The translations under genes were made by a program, and so were the position numbers. The notes beneath the pieces were generated by a model. It did not search any database and was not told where the DNA came from. It was given only the letters and a program-made list of their open reading frames with translations. Positions 16,369 to 25,585 of a DNA stretch of 32,321 nucleotides are shown here, piece by piece (position 1 is the stretch's first letter; each line of letters starts with the position of its first letter). This DNA comes from an uncultured Bacilli bacterium (GTDB lineage Bacteria; Bacillota_I; Bacilli_A; RF39; UBA660), in the NCBI GenBank assembly GCA_947630865.1, contig CANRJE010000004.1, forward strand, positions 1 through 32,321. The letters run 5' to 3'.

Positions 16369-17721
16369 ATGCCAAGAAGTATACCAAGTAGTAAAGAGGC
16401 TGAACAAGCTGTCTTAAGTGCTATGTTTTTATCTAAAACTGCTATTGATAAAGCTTTTGAATTAATAGATGAAACAGCTTTTTATTATGATAATAATCGA
16501 AAGATTTTTAATTCTATTAAAAGTTTATATGAAGCTAATGCTCCTATTGATATGACAACTTTAACTAATGAACTTCGAGATAAAGGTGTTCTTGAAGAAA
16601 TAGGTGGAGTTATTTATTTAACAGAAGTATTAAATACTGAATCAACAGCTGCTAATATAGATTATTATTTAAAAATTGTATATGAAGATACTTTAAGAAG
16701 AAGATTAATTGATGCATCTAATGAAGTAAATCAACTTGGATATGATACGTCACGTGATGTTTCAGAAACGTTGGATGAAGCTGAAAGAAAAATTTTAGGT
16801 GTTGTAAAAGATAAAAGATCAACAGAATTTAAACCTATTAGAAATGTAATTGATAATGTTCAAAAGAACTTACAAATGCTTTCAGAAATGAAAGGAGAAA
16901 TAGTTGGTCTTGGTACAGGTTTTGTTGATTTTGATAAATTAACAACTGGGTTTCAACCAACTCAACTTATTATTTTAGCTGCTCGTCCTTCAATGGGAAA
17001 GACAGCATTTGCTTTAAATATTGCAACCCATGTTGCTATTGCTGAAAAGAAAACGGTTGCTATTTTTAACCTAGAAATGTTAGCTGAACAACTTGCTAAT
17101 CGTATGCTATCATCTCTTGGACAAATTGAAGGGTATAAACTTTTAACAGGTAAACTAAATAATAACGATTATGTAAAATTTAATGAAGCATTGAGTCAAT
17201 TAGAAGATGCTAATATATTCATGGACGATACAGCAGGAACGACAATTGAAGAAATAAGATCAAAGTGTAGGCGATTAAAATCATCTGATGCAGGTTTAGA
17301 TTTGGTAATAATAGACCATTTACAACTTGTATATAGTAACAAAAACTTTGGAGGAAATAGACAACTTGAAGTATCTGAAATATCTAGATCTTTAAAAATG
17401 TTGGCCCTAGAACTTAATATACCAATTATTGTCTTATCACAGTTATCACGTTTAGTAGAAAGTCGTGAAGATAAACGTCCAATTATGAGTGATTTAAGAG
17501 ATTCTGGTTCAATTGAACAAGATGCTGATATTATTGCTTTCTTATATCGTGATGATTATTATAATAAAGCAGCAGCAACATCTGATAATACAAGTTTAAG
17601 TGAACTCTTAGTTAGAAAAAATCGTAGTGGTGGTACGAAAGATATAAATTTAATTTTTAAAAGAGATACAAGTACCTTTTTAAATTTTACGAATGAAGGG
17701 AGTGGAGTAGCTAGTGAGTGA
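16369..17721 (+). CDS. dnaB: Replicative DNA helicase DnaB
   Basis: IPSSKEAEQAVLSAMFLS...LIILAARPSMGKTAFALNIA...LVIIDHLQLV...IPIIVLSQLSRLVESREDKRPIMSDLRDSGSIEQDADIIAFLYRDDYY. Confidence 0.97.
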   Translation: MPRSIPSSKEAEQAVLSAMFLSKTAIDKAFELIDETAFYYDNNRKIFNSIKSLYEANAPIDMTTLTNELRDKGVLEEIGGVIYLTEVLNTESTAANIDYYLKIVYEDTLRRRLIDASNEVNQLGYDTSRDVSETLDEAERKILGVVKDKRSTEFKPIRNVIDNVQKNLQMLSEMKGEIVGLGTGFVDFDKLTTGFQPTQLIILAARPSMGKTAFALNIATHVAIAEKKTVAIFNLEMLAEQLANRMLSSLGQIEGYKLLTGKLNNNDYVKFNEALSQLEDANIFMDDTAGTTIEEIRSKCRRLKSSDAGLDLVIIDHLQLVYSNKNFGGNRQLEVSEISRSLKMLALELNIPIIVLSQLSRLVESREDKRPIMSDLRDSGSIEQDADIIAFLYRDDYYNKAAATSDNTSLSELLVRKNRSGGTKDINLIFKRDTSTFLNFTNEGSGVASE

Positions 17722-19312
17722 TAATTTGAATAAATCGGAAATTACAAATGCTGAAAATGATGGATTAGTTTTAGATAATGAAATGAGTAATAAGAGAAAT
17801 AATGGAAAAACACCAATTTTAGGTATTGTTATTTCTTTCGTTTTTGCTGTTGCCTTTGCATTTTTTTGTACTAATGATGTGTTTTCTAAAACAAAAACCC
17901 CAGTTGAAGCTTATCGGGTTTACTTAAAAGGTGAATCAATTGGACTTATAGATTCTGAGAATAAATTATATGATTATATAAATAAAATGCAGCAATCTTT
18001 AAAGGAGAAATATAATGTTGATAAAGTTTACGTTCCTAGTGATATAAATGTTGTAAAAGATGTAACTTATGAAGATAATTTGCAATCTATTTCAAATATC
18101 TACAATATAATTAATCAGAAATCACCATTTACTATTAAAGGTTATATAGCTGTAATTGATAAAACAAATGCTACGGAATATGTAGATGATTCTTTAACAG
18201 AAGAAGATAAGCAAACGGAAAAAGAGAAAATTGTTAATGTTAATCTTCTTAATAAAGATACTTTCAGAAATGCAGCTAAGAAAGTAATGTTATCTTTTGT
18301 AACGGAAGATGAATTTGATGATTATAATAATGACACTCAAAAGCCAATAGTTGATCAGGGAGAGATAATCGAGAATTTATATATTGATGCTAAGATTGAT
18401 TTTAAAGAAGCATATTTACCAGTTAATGAAAAGATTTATACCTCTGAAGAAGAATTAACAGAATATTTATTATTTGGTTCTAATGAAAACATGTCTTCCT
18501 ATACAGTTAAAGATGGAGATACCTTAGAAACAATAGCTGAAAATAACAAAATGAATATCAATGAACTTTTGATAGCTAATGCTAATTTAGGAGATGAAAA
18601 TGCTTTACTTCATGTCGGACAACGATTAACGGTAGGAGTTTTGAATCCTGTTTTTTCAACAATTGAAGTTACTAATCGAGTTGAAGACCAAGCTATTAAA
18701 TATAAAACGGAATATAAATATGATAATACCAAGGTTATGGGATATCAAAAAATAGAAACCAAGGGTAGTAGTGGTACGACTAGAGTTACTCAAAAAGTAA
18801 AATCAATTAATGGAGTAATTGTTCAGGCAGTTATTACCAATAAAGAAGTTATTAAACCTGTTGTTAATGAAGTAGTTATTAAGGGAGGAAGACAAGCAGC
18901 TATCACATCAGCAGGAAATTGGGGTTGGCCATGTAATATTCCATATGTTAAAACTAGTGATTGGGGTTGGCGTTGGGGCCGTATGCATAATGGAGTTGAC
19001 TTATACCCATCAGGTGGTTATGGTTCACCAATTTATGCGGCTAAAGATGGAATTGTAACAGAAGTTAAATATAATAGTAGTTTAGGAAATTATGTTGAAA
19101 TTAATCATCAAAATGGTTATTACACAAGATATTTACATATGGCTAAATTGTCACCATATGTTAAAGTAGGTCAAGCAGTTAAAATGGGTCAAACAATTGG
19201 AGATGTTGGTAATTCTGGTGCTTCTCAGGGAACACACTTGCACTTTGAAATTTGGAATGGAAAACCATATTCAAATGGTGCTCAAAGTTTTAATCCATTG
19301 AGGTTCTATTAA
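17714..19312 (+). CDS. Membrane-anchored M23 peptidase with LysM and G5 domains
   Basis: N-terminal TM, LysM SYTVKDGDTLETIAENNKMNINELL, G5-like ...TRVTQKVKSINGVIVQAVITNKEVIKPVVNEVVIKG, M23 MHNGVDLYPS...GTHLHFEIW. GTG start overlapping dnaB. Confidence 0.93.
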   Translation: MSDNLNKSEITNAENDGLVLDNEMSNKRNNGKTPILGIVISFVFAVAFAFFCTNDVFSKTKTPVEAYRVYLKGESIGLIDSENKLYDYINKMQQSLKEKYNVDKVYVPSDINVVKDVTYEDNLQSISNIYNIINQKSPFTIKGYIAVIDKTNATEYVDDSLTEEDKQTEKEKIVNVNLLNKDTFRNAAKKVMLSFVTEDEFDDYNNDTQKPIVDQGEIIENLYIDAKIDFKEAYLPVNEKIYTSEEELTEYLLFGSNENMSSYTVKDGDTLETIAENNKMNINELLIANANLGDENALLHVGQRLTVGVLNPVFSTIEVTNRVEDQAIKYKTEYKYDNTKVMGYQKIETKGSSGTTRVTQKVKSINGVIVQAVITNKEVIKPVVNEVVIKGGRQAAITSAGNWGWPCNIPYVKTSDWGWRWGRMHNGVDLYPSGGYGSPIYAAKDGIVTEVKYNSSLGNYVEINHQNGYYTRYLHMAKLSPYVKVGQAVKMGQTIGDVGNSGASQGTHLHFEIWNGKPYSNGAQSFNPLRFY

Positions 19313-20061
19313 TGCAAGTTATAATTTTAGGTAGTGGTTCAAAAGGAAATTCAACACTTTTAATAACCGATACTAAGAAAATATTAATTGATGTTGGATT
19401 TTCTTATTCAAGAACCAAAACGATTTTAGAAAAATATAATTTAACGCCAAGTGATATTGATTTTATTTTATTGACTCATAATCATAAAGACCATATAACA
19501 GGTCTAGCTTCTTTAACAAAACGTGAGAATAAATCAGTTTATATTCCTGAAAAAATGGTTTCAGCAGTTAACAAATTAGTTTCTATGGAACATATTATTC
19601 CTATTTCAGATGATGATTTTTCAGTAGATGATGTTCATATTAAATTTTTACATACTTCTCATGATGCTCCATCTCCAGTTGGTTTCATAATTGAAGATAA
19701 AACATCTTTAGTCTATATGACAGATACTGGTTATATAAGTAAAAAAAATTTAAAATATATGTCTAATAAAAATGTTTATATAATAGAAAGTAATCATGAT
19801 CCAGAGATGCTTATGGATGGACCATATCCTTATATTTTAAAACAAAGAATTTTAAGTGATACAGGACATTTATCAAATGAAATGACGGGAAATTATTTAA
19901 AAGAATTAATTGGTCCTGATACTAAAGAAATAATTTTAGCTCATTTAAGTGAAACTAATAATTTAGAAGATGTTGCTATTAAAACTGTTTCGGAAATTAT
20001 TGATGGTAAAGTAGAAGTAAAAGCTGCAAGACAAGAAGAGGATATAAGTGTTTTAGTATGA
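19312..20061 (+). CDS. walJ: MBL-fold hydrolase WalJ/YycJ
   Basis: MQVIILGSGSKGNSTLLITD, LLTHNHKDHITGL, DTGHLSNEMTG; adjacent to rlmH. Confidence 0.88.
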   Translation: MQVIILGSGSKGNSTLLITDTKKILIDVGFSYSRTKTILEKYNLTPSDIDFILLTHNHKDHITGLASLTKRENKSVYIPEKMVSAVNKLVSMEHIIPISDDDFSVDDVHIKFLHTSHDAPSPVGFIIEDKTSLVYMTDTGYISKKNLKYMSNKNVYIIESNHDPEMLMDGPYPYILKQRILSDTGHLSNEMTGNYLKELIGPDTKEIILAHLSETNNLEDVAIKTVSEIIDGKVEVKAARQEEDISVLV

Positions 20062-20510
20062 TTAGAATTATTTGTGTTGGAAAAATTAAAGAAAATTATT
20101 TAAAAGAAGCTATTTCAGAATATTTAAAACGATTAACGAAATATACCAAAATAGAAATAGTTGAACTTCCTGATGTTTCTTATGATATGAAAAAGACTAT
20201 CAATGAAGAAAGTTTAAATATTTTATCTCATTTAAAAGAAAGTGATTATAATATTCTTTTAGATATAAATGGTATGGAATATGATAGTTTAGAATTTGCT
20301 AAAAATTTAGATAACATTAGAAATAACAATAGTAATATAACTTTTATAATAGGTGGTTCTTATGGAGTAAGTTTAGATGTAAAAAATAAAGTTAATATGA
20401 AAATTTCTTTTTCTAAACTTACTTTTCCTCATCAATTATTTAGAGTAATGTTACTTGAACAAATATATAGAGCTTTTAAAATAATTAATAATGAAGAATA
20501 TCATAAGTAA
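20058..20510 (+). CDS. rlmH: 23S rRNA pseudouridine(1915) N3-methyltransferase RlmH
   Basis: IICVGKIKENYLKEAISEYLKRLTKYTKIEIVELPD...FIIGGSYGVSLDV...ISFSKLTFPHQLFRVMLLEQIYRAFKIINNEEYHK; 4-nt ATGA overlap with walJ. Confidence 0.97.
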   Translation: MIRIICVGKIKENYLKEAISEYLKRLTKYTKIEIVELPDVSYDMKKTINEESLNILSHLKESDYNILLDINGMEYDSLEFAKNLDNIRNNNSNITFIIGGSYGVSLDVKNKVNMKISFSKLTFPHQLFRVMLLEQIYRAFKIINNEEYHK

Positions 20511-20515
20511 AAAAT

Positions 20516-20538
20516 AAAGATAAGCAATTATCTTTTTT
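20516..20538 (+). terminator. Rho-independent terminator after rlmH
   Basis: AAAGATAA-GCAA-TTATCTTT plus T run. Confidence 0.75.
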
Positions 20539-20548
20539 TAATAAATAA

Positions 20549-20571
20549 AAAAGTATCAATTGGATACTTTT
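20549..20571 (-). terminator. Rho-independent terminator of the convergent minus-strand operon
   Basis: AAAAGTATC-AATTG-GATACTTTT; on the minus strand followed by TTTATTTATT. Confidence 0.65.
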
Positions 20572-20573
20572 AT

Positions 20574-21581
20574 CTATCTTATAGAATGTTCGTGGTTATT
20601 TTCTAAAGGATTTCTTCTATCTCTTAAATTATTGGCATAATTTTTAAAGTTATCTAAAGCTCGTTTAGATAGCAATAAATAAGTAACATCATCATCTCCA
20701 CCAAACATATAATAAGAGGCATTTTTAATTACTCCCATATATTGAATCATAGGAAACAAATTTTCAAGTTGATCGTCTTTTGTATATTCATCTATAATTT
20801 TATTAAAGAAATCTGGATTTATGGCTCTTTCAGATAAAACTTTTAAAGCTTCGTTATCATTTTCTAATTTTCCAATTCCTCTTAGTGTTCTAGCAAACAT
20901 TATAGCGGGATTTTGTAATTCACCATAAAAGTCAAAATTGGTTTTATATGTGTCTCCATCAAAAAGCCTACCTCTAGTTTTATTTTGCATATTTGGTCTT
21001 CTTTTTCTTGCAAAAGTATAGGTAAAATCCTCGGCTCTATTTTGAGTAATCGCTTCATCTAAAAGAGAAAAACCATCATAAAATAATTGAGCACTTTCTT
21101 CTGTTATTTCACTTGAACGTACTTTTTTATCTAAAAAATTAATAACAGTATTCATCCATTCATTATTAATACAATGTCCTAATTCATGAGCAACATATAA
21201 TCTAGTTCTCTCTTTAGGTGTTAAAAATTCATTTCCTCTAAGATTAGGATTTATAAATAAGATGTTATTATCAGTTTCAGCCTTTCCATAAATTCCTCGT
21301 TCATTTATAGGCAAAACAGAAATTGTTTCTATTTTTTCTAATATATTTAAAATGTGTTCAAAGCTAGGATTATTTATATTATAAATTAAATATTCTTCAA
21401 TATTATTTATAAATTCACACATTTTAGAATAATCACTTTCAATATCATTAATTTCTCCTTCACCATATTGATTAAGAAAATAATTATTGCTATTAGTTAA
21501 TAATCTATTTAAATAATTTTTAACTCTATCATTATATGTAGAAAAATTATAGTTTAAATCATACTTTTGAATTAATTGCAT
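20574..21581 (-). CDS. Putative zinc metallopeptidase (HELGH), unknown family
   Basis: ERTRLYVAHELGHCINNEW with downstream candidate Glu in LLDEAITQNRAED. ATG at 21581 preceded by GGGAGG; the ORF-track start at 21653 lies inside the upstream gene. Confidence 0.7.
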   Translation of the reverse strand: MQLIQKYDLNYNFSTYNDRVKNYLNRLLTNSNNYFLNQYGEGEINDIESDYSKMCEFINNIEEYLIYNINNPSFEHILNILEKIETISVLPINERGIYGKAETDNNILFINPNLRGNEFLTPKERTRLYVAHELGHCINNEWMNTVINFLDKKVRSSEITEESAQLFYDGFSLLDEAITQNRAEDFTYTFARKRRPNMQNKTRGRLFDGDTYKTNFDFYGELQNPAIMFARTLRGIGKLENDNEALKVLSERAINPDFFNKIIDEYTKDDQLENLFPMIQYMGVIKNASYYMFGGDDDVTYLLLSKRALDNFKNYANNLRDRRNPLENNHEHSIR

Positions 21582-21600
21582 ATGACCTCCCTTATAAATA

Positions 21601-23064
21601 TTATTTATGTCCTTTAGAACCAGATTCATAATCACTATCTCTACTGTCTTCATTTCGTTCTGTATTAAGATTGATTAATCTTAAAATATCAATTTCTCTT
21701 TGATTATCAGAATTATGTCTTTCTGCATTGGGATTATGTCTTAATCTTAAAGTATCATTTTGTCTTTGACTGTTAGAATTATGTCTTTCTGCATCAGGAT
21801 TATGTCTTAATCTTAAAGTATCGTTTTGTCTTTGACTGTTAGAATTATGTCTTTCTGCATCAGGATTATGTCTTAACTTTAAAGTATCATTTTGTCTTTG
21901 AGTATCATAATTGTGTCTTTCTGCATTGGGATTATGTCTTAACCTTAAAGTATCATTTTGTGTTTGATTGTTAGAATTATGTCTTTCTGCATCAGGATTA
22001 CGGCTTAACTTTAAATCAACATCGTTTCTAGTATCTTCTATAATATTTCCATTATTATCAACAGTTAAACTAATACCTTCATGATTTTCATCAATTGCTT
22101 GTAATTGAGAATTAGCTCGTAAGAAAAATTTATATTGATTTATATCTTTACAAAGGATAGGATTTTCTCTTTTTCTTCCATTATTATCATAAAGAGAATC
22201 AGACCAGGCTGGAGATATTTCAGCAGATAAATCGATATAACTTACTTTTTTTTGGTTATTATCATTTACATATAAACCAACTACAGCATGACCATAACTA
22301 GTTAGTATTCCCTCATTATTGTGGTTTCCTTGTTTTTCAATTTTTTGGGATTCGAATCCAAAATATCTAAACAACTGATTTAACCCATCAGCTAAACCTT
22401 CACAAGTTGCATAACCTTCAACAATTAATCCAAAATAGTTTGTATAATTTGGTGCATGTATTGGATTATCAGGCCAATAATAAGCCGTATTCATTTTAAA
22501 CTTATCATATATATATCTTATTATTTCAAAATCACTTAAATGGTTTATATGGATATGTCTTTCTATTTCCAAAACTGTTTTAATAAGATGTAGCACTTTA
22601 ATTTCTGGAACTTTATCACCTTTATAAGCAGGCTTTAATCCACCTACTACTGTTTTACTATTAATTGAAGTAATTGGGTCTACGTGAAATGTTGATCCTA
22701 AGTTTTTATATAAAAACATAATGTCTTCTAAATTAAGAGATATTTGGTCTTCTCTTAATCTACGGAAAGAAGGCTTAATTTTTAAGTTATCTGAAGATTG
22801 ATTATTATTTTTAGAAAAACTTTTATTTCTTTCATCAAAACGTTCTTTTCTTACTCTATTAATTAGATAAAAACCATTTTGGTCCATTTTAATTAGAAAG
22901 TAACTATTATTACCAGTTTTAAAAACATAATTTTTAACTCCGTTTTCTAAAGAATAAATACCAGTATATCTTATCTTATTACAAAATTCAGGGTCATATA
23001 ATACATCATTTAAATTAACACTTTTTAATTCAAAATGTTGTCTTTCTGTTTTTAAAAATTCCAT
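21601..23064 (-). CDS. Transglutaminase-like (Cys-His-Asp) protein with C-terminal 22-aa repeats
   Basis: LIVEGYATCEGLADGLNQLFRYFGFESQKI...TSYGHAVVGLYVNDNNQKKVSYIDLSAE fits the transglutaminase core; C-terminus has tandem RLRHNPDAERHNSNSQRQNDTL repeats. AGGAGATG SD. Confidence 0.78.
   Translation of the reverse strand: MEFLKTERQHFELKSVNLNDVLYDPEFCNKIRYTGIYSLENGVKNYVFKTGNNSYFLIKMDQNGFYLINRVRKERFDERNKSFSKNNNQSSDNLKIKPSFRRLREDQISLNLEDIMFLYKNLGSTFHVDPITSINSKTVVGGLKPAYKGDKVPEIKVLHLIKTVLEIERHIHINHLSDFEIIRYIYDKFKMNTAYYWPDNPIHAPNYTNYFGLIVEGYATCEGLADGLNQLFRYFGFESQKIEKQGNHNNEGILTSYGHAVVGLYVNDNNQKKVSYIDLSAEISPAWSDSLYDNNGRKRENPILCKDINQYKFFLRANSQLQAIDENHEGISLTVDNNGNIIEDTRNDVDLKLSRNPDAERHNSNNQTQNDTLRLRHNPNAERHNYDTQRQNDTLKLRHNPDAERHNSNSQRQNDTLRLRHNPDAERHNSNSQRQNDTLRLRHNPNAERHNSDNQREIDILRLINLNTERNEDSRDSDYESGSKGHK
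21685..22016 (-). repeat. Five in-frame 66-bp tandem repeats (22 aa each)
   Basis: The anchor TTCTGCAT recurs at 21721, 21787, 21853, 21919 and 21985, exactly 66 bp apart. Confidence 0.95.
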
Positions 23065-23123
23065 TTAATCACATCTCCTATTTTAATAGTATCATATTTT
23101 CAACTAATTTAAATTAATTTATG

Positions 23124-23147
23124 AAAAAAAAGTGTCATTTGACACTT
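23124..23147 (-). terminator. Rho-independent terminator overlapping the racemase stop codon
   Basis: AAGTGTCA-TT-TGACACTT with an A run on the plus strand (T run on minus); the TGA stop lies in the hairpin. Confidence 0.75.
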
Positions 23148-23818
23148 AAGTATTTGATTGTTGCATCTGCTAAAATTTTCATAGCATCAACTAAAATTTC
23201 ATCTTCTAAATTATAAATTTGTCTTAAAGCAGAAAGTTCTGTGCATCCAAGAACAACACATTCTGCACCTTTTTCTTTTAAAGAATTAATAACTTGATAA
23301 AACTTATTTAAATCAATTGGCTTACCACTTTTAATACCATCATAGATAATACTAGAAATAATTTTTTGTTCATCATTGGTTGGAATTAAATAATTAATTT
23401 GATATTCTTTTAATAACTCTTCATAGATACCACTTTTAATTGTTCCTTCCGTTGCTAATACGCCAACACTTTTAATGTTTTTTCCTTTTAGATATTTAAC
23501 AGTTTCAGATACTATATTAATAAAAGGAATATTAGTTTTCGCTTCAATTTCTTTATAAAAATAAGAAGCAGTATTACATGGCATCGTGATAATAGAAACA
23601 TCACATATTTCAAGTTTTTTAACCATTTCTAATATTTTATTTAAAGGATTAGGTTTATTATTATCAAGAATATAAGAAGTTCTATCAGGAGTAGTTGGGT
23701 CATTTATAACTACTAATTCAATATTCTCTTCAGTATTTTTTAAATCTTCTTCTAATAGTTCCATAAATTTTACTGTTGCAAGAGGACCTAGTCCTCCAAT
23801 TATACCAATTTTTTTCAT
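23135..23818 (-). CDS. Aspartate/glutamate racemase family protein
   Basis: KKIGIIGGLGPLATVKFMELL, VINDPTTPDRTSYIL, ITMPCNTASYFY, GVLATEGTIKSGIY, CVVLGCTELSAL (both catalytic Cys contexts). Confidence 0.93.
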   Translation of the reverse strand: MKKIGIIGGLGPLATVKFMELLEEDLKNTEENIELVVINDPTTPDRTSYILDNNKPNPLNKILEMVKKLEICDVSIITMPCNTASYFYKEIEAKTNIPFINIVSETVKYLKGKNIKSVGVLATEGTIKSGIYEELLKEYQINYLIPTNDEQKIISSIIYDGIKSGKPIDLNKFYQVINSLKEKGAECVVLGCTELSALRQIYNLEDEILVDAMKILADATIKYLSVK

Positions 23819-23838
23819 AATGTTCTCCTTTAAGTATG

Positions 23839-24174
23839 TTATAAATCTTTTCCAACTTCAATAATTTTTCTAATTAATTCATCATCATTATCTCTAAAAC
23901 TTTTATTTAAAAGAGGAATATTTAAATTATTTTCAATTATTTTTTCAATTCTTTCATCATTAAAAGTTAAAACTAAATATTTTGAATCGATCATTTCTAT
24001 TTTTTTAATAATATCTATAATTTCTTCTTCATTTTTTTCTTTTAATTTATTATCAATTATAATATTTAAAATAAGATGTTCTTGGTCAATTTTAGCTTTT
24101 GTATTTTCAACTATTTTATTCATAAAAGAAGTTGTTATTTTATAATCACAACCAAGTATTGCTATTGGTTTCAT
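23839..24174 (-). CDS. Half-length racemase-like protein (single Rossmann-like domain, no catalytic Cys motif)
   Basis: KPIAILGCDYKITTSFMNKIVENTKAKIDQEHLILNIIIDN parallels the N-terminus of the neighbouring racemase; 111 aa, no MPCNT or GCTE motif. Confidence 0.6.
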   Translation of the reverse strand: MKPIAILGCDYKITTSFMNKIVENTKAKIDQEHLILNIIIDNKLKEKNEEEIIDIIKKIEMIDSKYLVLTFNDERIEKIIENNLNIPLLNKSFRDNDDELIRKIIEVGKDL

Positions 24175-24182
24175 GTTGCCTC

Positions 24183-25388
24183 CTATTTATAGTATTTATG
24201 ATATTTTCTATAGAAATTTAAAGTTTTTAATTTGATTAAGAAATATCTTTTAAAAGAATAATCATTTTTATATAATAAAATATTTCTAACTTTATGTTCT
24301 TTATATAATTTTTTAGCTAAATCTTTTAATTCATCGTTTTTAGTGTATTTCATAATTACACCTTTAGGAACGATTGTCCATAAGAATTTATTATCAAGAT
24401 ATTCAATATCTCTTTCTTTATCATAGATAAAATCATCAACTAAATACTTAACAATATTTTTACCACTTACAGTTACAAAAGATGAACTTCTTCCTTGTCT
24501 TATATTTATTTCAAATAATTTATAAGAATTGGTTCTTTTATCTAATTTAAAATCAAAATTAGCATAACCTTGAAATTCAATTTCTTCTAAGAATTTTTGC
24601 ATTTTATCGAATAAATCTTTGTCATATGTTGGAATAATTGCTCCATAATCTCCAATTGATGCAGGTGTTTTTTCTTCTAATAGAATTTGTCCTAATGCCA
24701 TGAATGTTACTTTATGATTTTTAGTAACATAAGCATTTAATACTCGAAGATAGGTATCATCTCCTTCAATATATTCTTGAATAATTAAATTACCTTTATA
24801 AGTAGAACCATAAATTCTTCCTAAAATATCATCAAATTCTTCCTTAGAATAAGCAATAAAAATTTTCTTTTTACCTAAAAAATCAGCTTTCCAGTACATA
24901 ACACTATCACTTGGTTTAATGATGACTGGAAAATCAAATTCAAGTTCTAAATCTTGATAGGTATCATATGTTGTAATAACTGTTTTAGGATAATCAAGAT
25001 TATATTCTTGACAAGTTTTATAAAAGTTTTCTTTTAATACGAGTTTTTCCATTAAATTTTTATCGATATATGGAACTAAAAAGTCTTTTTCTAATACCTT
25101 TTTATTTTCAATTATTAATCGCATATAAACATCACTGCAAGCAATTAACAAAAGTTTTTTATCAGGATATTCTTTTTTAATTCCTTTTAAAACTTTTAAA
25201 AAAGTTTTTTTATTTTCAATATCTAAGTTTTTATAAGGTACAATTATTTTACTATATTTTGTTTCTAAATAATCTTTTTTTCCAATGGCGATTGATTTTA
25301 TTTGATATTCTTCATGAAAAGCAACTGCCATTCCGTAGACGTTTCTATCACTTCCAAATAATATTGGAATAAATTCTTGTTCTTGCAT
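24183..25388 (-). CDS. ATP-grasp carboxylate-amine ligase, candidate D-aspartate ligase (Aslfm-like)
   Basis: FIPILFGSDRNVYGMAVAFHEEYQIKSIAIGK, FPVIIKPSDSVMYW, LIIQEYIEGDD, GYANFDFKLD..YKLFEINIRQGRSS (ATP-grasp metal-binding pattern); operon with an aspartate racemase. Confidence 0.8.
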   Translation of the reverse strand: MQEQEFIPILFGSDRNVYGMAVAFHEEYQIKSIAIGKKDYLETKYSKIIVPYKNLDIENKKTFLKVLKGIKKEYPDKKLLLIACSDVYMRLIIENKKVLEKDFLVPYIDKNLMEKLVLKENFYKTCQEYNLDYPKTVITTYDTYQDLELEFDFPVIIKPSDSVMYWKADFLGKKKIFIAYSKEEFDDILGRIYGSTYKGNLIIQEYIEGDDTYLRVLNAYVTKNHKVTFMALGQILLEEKTPASIGDYGAIIPTYDKDLFDKMQKFLEEIEFQGYANFDFKLDKRTNSYKLFEINIRQGRSSSFVTVSGKNIVKYLVDDFIYDKERDIEYLDNKFLWTIVPKGVIMKYTKNDELKDLAKKLYKEHKVRNILLYKNDYSFKRYFLIKLKTLNFYRKYHKYYK

Positions 25389-25417
25389 ACTGCCTCCTAC
25401 ACTTGATAACTATAAAT

Positions 25418-25426
25418 AGTATAACA
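25418..25426 (-). promoter_or_regulatory. Extended -10 element for the ligase/racemase operon
   Basis: Minus strand TGTTATACT upstream of SD TAGGAGG; no clear -35. Confidence 0.35.
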
Positions 25427-25529
25427 CATAATAAAGTAATTTATGAAATATTTTTATATGATGACAAGAATGCAATGGATTATGTTATTTAGTTAAATTT
25501 TTTATTAAGAAAGTTGCATATAACATGAT

Positions 25530-25585
25530 TTACACCTTTTTGCACCCACTTTCTTAAGAAAATTACACCTTTTTGCACCCACTTT
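25530..25585. repeat. Two copies of a 23-bp direct repeat
   Basis: TTACACCTTTTTGCACCCACTTT at 25530-25552 and 25563-25585; also TTAAGAAAGT (25505) / ACTTTCTTAA (25548) inverted pair. Confidence 0.9.

Noticed and set aside
21685-22016. Possible CRISPR array because of regular 66-bp period
   Set aside because: Units are contiguous, in frame and have no unique spacers; they are coding repeats.
25530-25585. Two-repeat CRISPR remnant or mobile-element end
   Set aside because: Only a 10-bp gap between copies, no cas genes, no transposase and no target duplication.
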